Under the pieces are notes generated by a model. That model was not told the DNA's origin and did no database searches. It saw only the letters and a program-made list of their open reading frames with translations. Positions 1 to 4,997 of a stretch of DNA of 11,875 nucleotides are shown in pieces (position 1 is the first letter of the stretch; each line of letters starts with the position of its first letter). Source of the stretch: Clostridiales bacterium (lineage in GTDB: Bacteria > Bacillota > Desulfitobacteriia > Desulfitobacteriales > Desulfitobacteriaceae). Where the stretch lies: assembly GCA_027357125.1 (NCBI GenBank), contig DAHVVW010000024.1:1-11875 (forward strand), written 5' to 3'. Position numbers and translations under genes: made by a program.

Positions 1-42
1 AAGCCCAAAGAATGCCTAGACGGACGGCTACCCTTTGGGCTT
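1..42 (-). terminator. Inverted repeat downstream of gcvH, possible terminator
   Basis: A perfect 10-bp inverted repeat pairs positions 1-10 with 33-42 around a 22-nt loop. It lies about 65 bases beyond the gcvH stop codon, so it could end the selD-to-gcvH transcript. Any T-tract on the minus strand would fall outside the window, so termination cannot be confirmed. On the plus strand no T-run follows, which argues against a plus-strand terminator. Confidence 0.45.
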
Positions 43-108
43 ATGTTAATTCGGATGTACAAGTTTACGTGTGTCCTAAGGAACTTGCATGAAAATATTC
101 CTCTTAAA

Positions 109-507
109 TTACTTTTCTTCTTTAACTAAGCTTTCATATTCACTAAAACTCATCATACCCGCTAAAGGTCCAAGATCCTCAGCCTCAACTTTGATTAGCC
201 AACCTTCACCATATGGATCCACGTTCAACAAATCCGGAGCATCCTGAACCGCCTCATTGACCGCAGTCACTCTTCCGTTGATCGAGGCAATAACATCAGA
301 TACCGCTTTAACCGATTCAACCGTGCCATAAGATACCCCTGCTTTTACGGTAGCTCCGATCTCCGGCAGTTCTACAAACACAATATCGCCCAAACTTTCC
401 TGGGCATGATCCGTAATTCCTAAAATAACAATATTACCTTGTACTTTAGCCCACTCGTGATATTTGCTGTACTTTAATTCGGCTGGATTAACGGGCACAG
501 CTTGCAT
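109..507 (-). CDS. gcvH: Glycine cleavage system H-like lipoyl carrier protein
   Basis: This 132-residue protein is a full-length GcvH-family lipoyl carrier. It has the family opening (KYSKYHEWAKV), then GITDHAQESLGDIVFVELP, and the lipoylation motif ESVKAVSD with the acceptor Lys at residue 67. NVDPYGEGWLIK follows, as in canonical H proteins. The start is set by AAGGAGG eight bases upstream of the ATG. In glycine cleavage, H protein shuttles the aminomethyl group between the P, T and L proteins in the cytoplasm, but no gcvP, gcvT or lpd gene is visible. It is the last recognisable gene of an operon with selD and three Tus/Dsr-like genes. Two jobs are possible: the ordinary H protein encoded away from its partners, or a lipoate carrier dedicated to sulfur chemistry, comparable in concept to LbpA of sHdr sulfur oxidation. 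The family call is firm and the specific partner is not known. Confidence 0.93.
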   Translation of the reverse strand: MQAVPVNPAELKYSKYHEWAKVQGNIVILGITDHAQESLGDIVFVELPEIGATVKAGVSYGTVESVKAVSDVIASINGRVTAVNEAVQDAPDLLNVDPYGEGWLIKVEAEDLGPLAGMMSFSEYESLVKEEK

Positions 508-548
508 TACACTGGCCTCCTTCTTAGCAAACAGAAATTATACCATTC

Positions 549-866
549 TCAGAACGCGCCTAAGATTTGATAATCTTCATTCATCATCATTTGGACTAAA
601 TGCGCATAATCAAGGATTTGGACGCCATGCCGCAGGTCTTCGTCCTGGAATCCTCTTAATTGCAAGTCGTCAGCCAGCGTAAACCATTGTGCCGACTCCA
701 CGTCTCCGGTCATCTTGGCTTGAGCCAGGGAAGCATAGACTCCATCCTGGATCAGGCAAATCTTCACAGAACGGCCTTGTTTAAGCCATTCTGCCGCTAA
801 AGCCAGTCCCCGTTTGGCATTGGCCGATTCCGGAGGACTGGAAATCATACATAATACTTCTTTCAT
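549..866 (-). CDS. TusB/DsrH-like sulfur relay protein
   Basis: This is a small cytoplasmic protein of 105 residues from the chosen start. It resembles the DsrH/TusB branch of the DsrE/F/H superfamily: a first beta strand (KEVLCMIS), a helix, then VKICLIQDGVYASL, matching the family's hydrophobic strand plus DGVY signature. A C-terminal strand-helix follows (VQILDYAHLVQMM). An ATG two codons upstream at 872 is possible, but AGGAGG sits only two bases from it and eight bases from the ATG at 866, so 866 is preferred. The preceding gene's TAG stop lies within this ribosome binding site, which implies coupled translation. In E. coli, TusB, TusC and TusD form a heterohexamer passing persulfide sulfur toward tRNA 2-thiouridine. 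In sulfur-metabolising bacteria DsrE, DsrF and DsrH play a related role. I am fairly sure of the superfamily and less sure of the exact subfamily. Confidence 0.78.
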   Translation of the reverse strand: MKEVLCMISSPPESANAKRGLALAAEWLKQGRSVKICLIQDGVYASLAQAKMTGDVESAQWFTLADDLQLRGFQDEDLRHGVQILDYAHLVQMMMNEDYQILGAF

Positions 867-878
867 TCTCATACCCTC

Positions 879-1244
879 CTAAAACAGCATGACGTTAGGG
901 GTTTCCGCCATCAGTTCAGCCAATTCGCTGTCGCTGATCCAAGTCACACCGGAAATTAAATCGTCCTCGCCTAATCCCCGAGCCTCAGCCGAAGGACGAT
1001 GAACCAGTATTTGCGCCCGAGGTTCGGGTTTCGCCAAGGTGTCATTCAACGCTCCGCCCAAACTGGTGAAACTGGTACTCCCTGCATCCTGACCGGTTTT
1101 TAAAACATAGATGCCATCATCGGCAAATACCGCAGTCGCAGCAAAACCATTGGCCACGGCTCCGTTGATGTGCCGGACTGCCTCGGCAGCCTGGATCACG
1201 CCGTAAGGAGCCCGCCGCACTAAAATACAAACGGACTTAGCCAT
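879..1244 (-). CDS. TusC/DsrF-like sulfur relay protein
   Basis: This 121-residue protein has a DsrE/F/H fold pattern. A beta strand at the N-terminus (SVCILVRRAPYG) leads into a helix (IQAAEAVRHINGAVA). The strand and loop TAVFADDGIYVLKTGQDA then match the DDGVY-type signature of TusC/DsrF. A second strand (AQILVHRP) and the ending VTWISDSELAELM also fit. The ATG is preceded by GGAGG with a seven-base spacer. The upstream gene stops 12 bases earlier with TAG directly abutting this ribosome binding site, so the genes are almost certainly co-translated. The order D-C-B in transcription matches the E. coli tusDCB operon. There is no cysteine at the position used by TusD for sulfur transfer, as expected of the structural TusC partner. 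It probably binds the other two subunits in a cytoplasmic complex. Which acceptor receives the sulfur is not visible. Confidence 0.78.
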   Translation of the reverse strand: MAKSVCILVRRAPYGVIQAAEAVRHINGAVANGFAATAVFADDGIYVLKTGQDAGSTSFTSLGGALNDTLAKPEPRAQILVHRPSAEARGLGEDDLISGVTWISDSELAELMAETPNVMLF

Positions 1245-1256
1245 TTGTCATCCTCC

Positions 1257-1613
1257 CTAAAATCCTAAATTAATAAAGACATCACTTTCATCCATAAGTG
1301 CAAACAAATTCTTTAATGAACTGGGGGCTGCTCCCTCCACTCTATGTTCAGCTTTAACACCACGGAACTGCAAGCACGTGCCACACAGATCAACCCTCAT
1401 ACCACGGTCTATGAGTTCTTTAAACTTTTGCTCTGGGTTCAGAATTCCTTTGGGATTTTGGTTCACGCTGAAGTTATGGACAGCATCACCAGAAGCAAAA
1501 AGGGTTACACGGTGACCCTGGGCAAGCGCTGCATCCGCCAACTTAAAAGCTGTCGTGGAGTTTTCAAAACTATACGGTGTGGTTGACAAGAGAATCATTA
1601 AATGTTTCGGCAT
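1257..1613 (-). CDS. TusD/DsrE-like sulfurtransferase subunit
   Basis: This is a DsrE-family protein of 118 residues. The N-terminus (LMILLSTTPYSFENSTTAFKLA) and the strand HRVTLFASGDAVHNF are typical of DsrE/TusD. Two cysteines in the motif DLCGTCLQF, residues 77 and 80, lie where TusD of E. coli has its persulfide-carrying Cys78, so this is probably the sulfur-carrying subunit. The first ATG in frame (1634) has no ribosome binding site. The ATG at 1613 has GAGGTG about six bases upstream and is preferred. The second cysteine, making a CxxC, could permit disulfide or trisulfide chemistry; that is inference. The gene follows selD by about 33 bases and precedes the TusC-like gene by 12, so it is part of one operon. 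The superfamily assignment is strong. Confidence 0.85.
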   Translation of the reverse strand: MPKHLMILLSTTPYSFENSTTAFKLADAALAQGHRVTLFASGDAVHNFSVNQNPKGILNPEQKFKELIDRGMRVDLCGTCLQFRGVKAEHRVEGAAPSSLKNLFALMDESDVFINLGF

Positions 1614-1646
1614 CCTATTCACCTCACTTTCCATAAAAATCGCATT

Positions 1647-2699
1647 TCAAGCCCCACGTCTAACCTCGATGGGAAAATCCTTTCGTTGAGAAACATAACC
1701 GATGAGGTGTGCGGCCAGCGTTCCTACTTGGTTTAGCTTCGTTATCAGTGATTCGGCCAGGTCTGGCGGAGTTGCCATCAACAAGCCGCCGGAAGTTTGG
1801 GCATCATATAAAACCATCCGCTCCTGCGGGTTAATGCTTTCCTCCCACCTGACCAGATCACGCACATACCGGGCATTGGCATGTGTGCCACTGGAGACCC
1901 CCCCATATTTGAGAACATCCCAAACCTGGGGTAAAATCGGCACCTTGTCATACTCAAGAATTACCGCTAGATCCGGACTCAGCATCTCTTTGAGATGACC
2001 CAAAAGGCCGTAACCGGAAACATCCGTACATGCGTGCACCGGAAAAGCCTGCATGACTTGGGCAGCCTTTAGGTTGAGTTCCAACATGACTGCGGTTAAA
2101 ACAGTCTCAATTTCTTCCCCGGCAATCCCGGAATCCACCCCGGTAGCTAAAATCCCCGTGCCCAGGGGTTTGGTCAAAACTAAAACATCCCCCACCTGAG
2201 CACCGCTTTTGCGGATCAATTTCTGCGGATGAACCAGGCCGGTCACTGTCAGTCCGTACTTTGGGGATGTATCATCCACTGAATGTCCACCGACAATCGG
2301 AATCCCTGCTTCTGCGGCTTTAGCCGCGCCCCCGGCCAGGATTGCCCCCAGCGTATCGATCGGCATGCTTCGAATTGGAAAACTTACGATGTTCAGGGCA
2401 AAGATGGGCTTGGCTCCCATGGCATAAATATCACTGATCGCGTTTGCCGCCGCAATAGCCCCAAACGAATACGGATCATTGACAACCGGAGTAATAAAAT
2501 CAAGAGTTTGGACAATCGCCAAATTGTCATCAAGGCTAAAAGCAGCGGCATCGTCCTCAAGCCCGGACAACAAACCGGGGGAGTTCTGCTTTGGTATATA
2601 ACTTAAAAGTGTCGTTAGATCCTCCGGACCTATCTTACACGCTCAGCCTGATCCCGGAGAATAGTTTGTTAGGCGAATAGATCGGTCGAAGCTTGACAA
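1647..2699 (-). CDS. selD: Selenide, water dikinase (selenophosphate synthetase), selenocysteine-containing
   Basis: SelD uses ATP, selenide and water to make selenophosphate, the selenium donor for selenocysteine and 2-selenouridine. The frame downstream of 2573 gives a SelD body with the conserved TLDFITPVVNDPYSFG, NAISDIYAMGAKP and IVGGHSVDD. Read further upstream, the same frame gives IRLTNYSPGSG, then TGA (2643-2645), then ACKIGPEDL. This aligns with the SelD active-site loop of E. coli (RLTQYSHGAGCGCK), with the TGA replacing catalytic Cys17 and Lys22 matching Lys20. I therefore read the TGA as selenocysteine 19. The probable start is TTG at 2699, with TAAGGGGG eight bases upstream; an in-frame TAA (2727-2729) limits extension. 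The product has 350 residues, close to E. coli SelD (347). A possible SECIS hairpin follows the TGA. Sec-containing SelD proteins are known, so the family is secure. The TTG start is less so. Confidence 0.92.
2609..2642 (-). promoter_or_regulatory. Putative bacterial SECIS hairpin in selD
   Basis: Directly 3' of the in-frame TGA, the minus-strand RNA can fold into a hairpin. GUGU (2640-2637) pairs with ACAC (2612-2609), and AGAU (2635-2632) pairs with AUCU (2620-2617). A possible CC/GG pair closes the top. The apical part carries AGGUC, recalling the loop GGU that SelB reads in the E. coli fdhF SECIS. The GGU begins 13 bases after the TGA, near the short end of known spacings. Bacterial SECIS elements lie within the coding sequence just after the UGA, so position and shape fit. 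The fold was drawn by hand and no energy was computed. Confidence 0.55.
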
Positions 2700-2720
2700 T
2701 CCCCTTGCCCCCTTAGCAAT

Positions 2721-2748
2721 TTTAGCTTATCATAATTTTAGGTATAAT
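2721..2748 (+). promoter_or_regulatory. Candidate promoter for the LysR gene
   Basis: A perfect TATAAT at 2743-2748 lies 44 bases before the chosen ATG. The best upstream partner is TTTAGC at 2721-2726 with a 16-base spacer, which is a poor -35 box. A weak promoter of this kind fits a LysR-type regulator that represses itself, although no operator could be defined by eye. Confidence 0.45.
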
Positions 2749-2758
2749 TGAAATGCAA
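2729..2758 (-). promoter_or_regulatory. Candidate promoter for the selD operon
   Basis: On the minus strand, TATGAT (2734-2729) resembles a sigma-A -10 box. TTGCAT (2758-2753) lies 18 bases upstream as a weak -35 box. The -10 box is 30 bases before the TTG start. The element overlaps the TATAAT of the divergent lysR promoter, so the two transcription starts may compete. Confidence 0.4.
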
Positions 2759-2792
2759 CATAAGCATAATCCCTATGCAAAAGGAGTATACC

Positions 2793-3758
2793 ATGGATAT
2801 CCAACAGCTCAAAGCCTTTTATGAAGTCGCCCGCTGGCACAGCTTTTCAAAGGCCGCCAAAGAGCTATACTTAAGCCAGCCGGCTGTCTCCCGCCAGATT
2901 TCCTCGTTGGAAACAGAAATCGGACTGCCGCTGTTTATACGGACGGCTAATCATGTATCCCTTACCGACTCCGGGCGCAAGCTTCTTGCTTATGCCGAAG
3001 AAATCATTCATACATTCGAACAAGCAACCCGTACGATCCAAGACCTGCGGGATTTGCGCCAGGGGACCGTTACTGTTGCTGCCGACAGCTTTTTAAGCCA
3101 ATATTTTTTACCGCGTTTTGCCGGGGAATTTCATCGCCGCTACCCCAGCCTCCAACTCCAAATCCGCACTCATCCCCATGCCGATTTACCCCAGCTTTTG
3201 ACCGAAGGGCAAATTGACCTCGCCTTCTTCTGTGGAATGGAACCTGCCGAAAATTTACCGCTGACCCTGGAACCGCTGTACCAGGAACAGTTGTTCCTGG
3301 TGACCCCGGCTAAGCCTAACATAAAAGCCAAAGGTCAAGCCGATACCCTGCCTGAAATCTCTTTATCGGACCCAGCTCTCCTTGATCGTTCCGGCAAAAT
3401 GACCGCTATCGCGGGAGCAGTTGCTGAGTTTCCCCCTTTTCTCTTCCCTCCTTCGACCTATTCCTTTACGAAAAAATATCCAGAATTGCTGCCTCCGGAG
3501 CTCTCCCATAATGAGTCACCTAATGAGGCTCCAATCAACGTTGATTCCTTGGAAGGGATCAAAACCCTTCTCCTCAGTGGCTTTGGCTGCAGCATCCTTC
3601 CTGAAAGCCTAATTAAATTGGAATTAGAACAGAAGCACCTGCGAGGAATCCCCCTTAACTCCTCGTTCCCAGTCATCTTAACATACCCTAAGGATTTCCG
3701 TTTACCGCATCCTGTGCTTTTACTGATCGGGATTATTCGCAAATTAATCAATCAGTGA
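2793..3758 (+). CDS. LysR-family transcriptional regulator, probably linked to selenium/sulfur genes
   Basis: This 321-residue LysR-type regulator has the classic N-terminal winged helix-turn-helix, residues about 1-60: MDIQQLKAFYEVA, SFSKAAKELYLSQPAVSRQI and LGLPLF-like IGLPLFIR. A linker helix and a periplasmic-binding-protein-like effector domain follow from about residue 90 to the end. Upstream in-frame ATGs at 2748 and 2775 lack a ribosome binding site. AAGGAG lies six bases before the ATG at 2793, so that start is chosen. The effector domain seems to hold an extra loop rich in Pro, Ser and Asn (about residues 180-250), which makes the protein slightly longer than the usual 290-310. The gene is divergent from selD, a common arrangement when a LysR protein controls its neighbour. 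A LysR subgroup associated with selenium metabolism is known, and this position fits it. The family is certain, but the target and effector are inferred. Confidence 0.95.
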   Translation: MDIQQLKAFYEVARWHSFSKAAKELYLSQPAVSRQISSLETEIGLPLFIRTANHVSLTDSGRKLLAYAEEIIHTFEQATRTIQDLRDLRQGTVTVAADSFLSQYFLPRFAGEFHRRYPSLQLQIRTHPHADLPQLLTEGQIDLAFFCGMEPAENLPLTLEPLYQEQLFLVTPAKPNIKAKGQADTLPEISLSDPALLDRSGKMTAIAGAVAEFPPFLFPPSTYSFTKKYPELLPPELSHNESPNEAPINVDSLEGIKTLLLSGFGCSILPESLIKLELEQKHLRGIPLNSSFPVILTYPKDFRLPHPVLLLIGIIRKLINQ

Positions 3759-3790
3759 ACAGGCCAGCTATGTGTTTTTAATCAGAGAAA

Positions 3791-3825
3791 GGGGCGTCCC
3801 AGAAATTTATTTCCGGGACAGCCCC
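3791..3825. terminator. Hairpin terminator between lysR and the convergent coiled-coil gene
   Basis: A long hairpin combines GGGGC, TCCC and GAAA arms with TTTC, GGGA and GCCCC around a TTTA loop, with small internal mismatches. It lies 32 bases after the lysR stop and 35 bases past the stop of the convergent gene. On the minus strand it is followed by TTTCTC, a short U-rich tail. On the plus strand no U-tract follows. It may act for both genes and is better suited to the minus strand. Confidence 0.65.
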
Positions 3826-3859
3826 ATCACTTACTACGCAATATGAGATAGAGTGCTTC

Positions 3860-4270
3860 TTAGGATTGTTTAAACCTCTTCAATACCTTAAGTTGTTTTT
3901 CTTGGAGGAGGGATCTGCGAGCCAAAAAGTTGATATCGTCTGAAACATTTTCCAGCTTTTCATCATTTGCTCTTACATCAAATTGGAGTTCCTCTACCTT
4001 TGTCCCCAATGAAGCTAGGGCATCCTTAACCTCTTGGTTTATCTGCTCTTGGGCAATTCTAAAGTCATGTAAAGCAGCGATCTGTTCGTCAAATTTATTC
4101 TCCATGCGAATTTGACTGTCTTTTATATTTCTAACATCAGTCTTTAGTTCAGCTACATCTGTCTTTAGCCCGGCTACATCTGTCTTTAGCTCACTTTTTA
4201 CCCCTTGAACTTCTTTGAATAGTTTGGCAAATTGATCTAACATAAGATCCTGAAATTTCTCATTATCCAT
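3860..4270 (-). CDS. Small coiled-coil protein of unknown function
   Basis: This 136-residue protein has no recognisable enzyme motif. It is almost entirely helical and charged. Heptads with Leu and Val at core positions run from about residue 20 to 60, including three successive units LKTDVAG, LKTDVAE and LKTDVRN. A second helical stretch (about 65-115) is rich in Glu, Lys and Leu and predicts a coiled coil, probably oligomeric. There is no signal peptide, membrane segment or cysteine. The start is supported by AAGGAAG about seven bases upstream of the ATG. The gene stands alone between two plus-strand genes, with its own promoter and a hairpin downstream. Similar short coiled-coil proteins are common in Firmicutes with no defined role. 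I do not assign a function. Confidence 0.82.
   Translation of the reverse strand: MDNEKFQDLMLDQFAKLFKEVQGVKSELKTDVAGLKTDVAELKTDVRNIKDSQIRMENKFDEQIAALHDFRIAQEQINQEVKDALASLGTKVEELQFDVRANDEKLENVSDDINFLARRSLLQEKQLKVLKRFKQS
4134..4196 (-). repeat. Three tandem 21-bp repeats encoding heptads
   Basis: Three consecutive 21-bp units (4134-4154, 4155-4175, 4176-4196) share the core acatc[a/t]gtctttag on the plus strand and encode LKTDVxx heptads of the coiled-coil protein. The unit length equals one heptad, so gain or loss of a unit keeps both frame and coiled-coil register. The latter two units are more alike, which suggests recent duplication. Confidence 0.85.
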
Positions 4271-4301
4271 ACTGACACTTCCTTATTCAGGTATTAGCTT
4301 G

Positions 4302-4310
4302 ATTATAACA
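4302..4310 (-). promoter_or_regulatory. Extended -10 promoter for the coiled-coil gene
   Basis: Minus-strand TGTTATAAT (4310-4302) is a perfect -10 hexamer with the TGn extension, 31 bases before the ATG. No good -35 hexamer sits upstream, which an extended -10 can tolerate. Confidence 0.55.
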
Positions 4311-4361
4311 CTTTAGAAGATCAGAATTATAGGTACATCTGTTCGCTACCTAAGTATTTTT

Positions 4362-4391
4362 TTGTTATTTTGAAATAACCTCTGATATAAT
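4362..4391 (+). promoter_or_regulatory. Promoter of the flavodoxin-like gene with palindromic operator
   Basis: TTGTTA (4362-4367) and TATAAT (4386-4391) are separated by 18 bases, and the -10 box has the TGn extension (TGATATAAT). Between and overlapping them lies a perfect 7-bp inverted repeat, GTTATTT-TG-AAATAAC (4364-4379). A dimeric repressor bound there would block RNA polymerase. The identity of the regulator is not shown by the sequence. Confidence 0.7.
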
Positions 4392-4443
4392 ACACTTATG
4401 TTTCAAACTAAGAAAGATAAACGATAAAGGATTGTGAAAGGTC

Positions 4444-4992
4444 ATGAAGGTAATGATTGTTACAAGCAGCCCGAATTTAGAAGGGTTGACGGCAGCCTGT
4501 GGGAATATGGCCAAAGCAGGAGCAGAAGCAGTCGGTGCCGAAGCTGTTATAGTGAACCTCAATCGACTCAAAATTGGTCACTGTAAAGCCTGCGGCAACG
4601 GTTGGGGGCCCTGTCGCAGCAAACACGAGTGTCAAGTACAAGATGATTTTCAAAGTGTACATGCCTCTATGGCCGATATGGATGCCTTTATTATCATAAC
4701 CCCTGTTTACTGGGGAGATATGAGTGAATCGGCGAAAGCATTTTCTGATCGGATGCGTCGTTGTGAGGCCTTGAAGGAAAAATCGTTCTTAGAGGGAAAA
4801 CCTGTCATCGCCGTAGCGGCGGCAGGGGGTACCGGTAATGGAGTAATCTCTACTCTTACAAATTTAGAAAGGTTATTAATGCAAGTAAGAGCAAATAAAT
4901 TTGACTTAATTGGGATTACCCAAAAAAACCGGGAGTACAAACTTGACACAATTCATGAAGCTACGCGTGCAATGGTTTGTTTTTTGCTTTAA
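4444..4992 (+). CDS. NAD(P)H-dependent FMN reductase / flavodoxin-fold oxidoreductase with cysteine cluster
   Basis: This 182-residue protein has a flavodoxin-like fold. The N-terminal strand and phosphate loop read MKVMIVTSSPNLEGLT, the FMN phosphate-binding area. A second signature, IIITPVYWGDMSESAK (residues 83-98), matches the TPVYWGxMS loop that cradles FMN in NADPH-dependent FMN reductases and iron-sulfur flavoproteins. Four cysteines at 47, 50, 57 and 63 (CKAC, then C and C) sit where Isf-type flavoproteins bind a 4Fe-4S cluster, although the spacing differs from the compact Isf motif. It probably moves electrons from NAD(P)H to a small acceptor in the cytoplasm; the substrate is unknown. 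The start is the ATG at 4444. An AAAGG only two bases upstream is too close, and an AAAGGA lies further up at about 4427, so the ATG at 4453 is an alternative. Its stop lies five bases from the convergent diguanylate cyclase stop. Confidence 0.83.
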   Translation: MKVMIVTSSPNLEGLTAACGNMAKAGAEAVGAEAVIVNLNRLKIGHCKACGNGWGPCRSKHECQVQDDFQSVHASMADMDAFIIITPVYWGDMSESAKAFSDRMRRCEALKEKSFLEGKPVIAVAAAGGTGNGVISTLTNLERLLMQVRANKFDLIGITQKNREYKLDTIHEATRAMVCFLL

Positions 4993-4997
4993 CAAAA

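Noticed and set aside
43..108. Tiny frame MQVP and an 8-bp stem (TGCAAGTT/AACTTGTA) after gcvH
   Set aside because: Four codons are too few to support a gene, and the stem has a long loop with no T-tract, so neither a leader nor a terminator can be claimed.
464..682. Plus-strand frame overlapping gcvH and the TusB-like gene
   Set aside because: It is antisense to two well-supported genes and shows no recognisable protein features.
1647..1649. TGA stop of selD as a second selenocysteine codon
   Set aside because: The SelD C-terminus is already complete at this point, and the next gene has its own ribosome binding site and start shortly afterwards.
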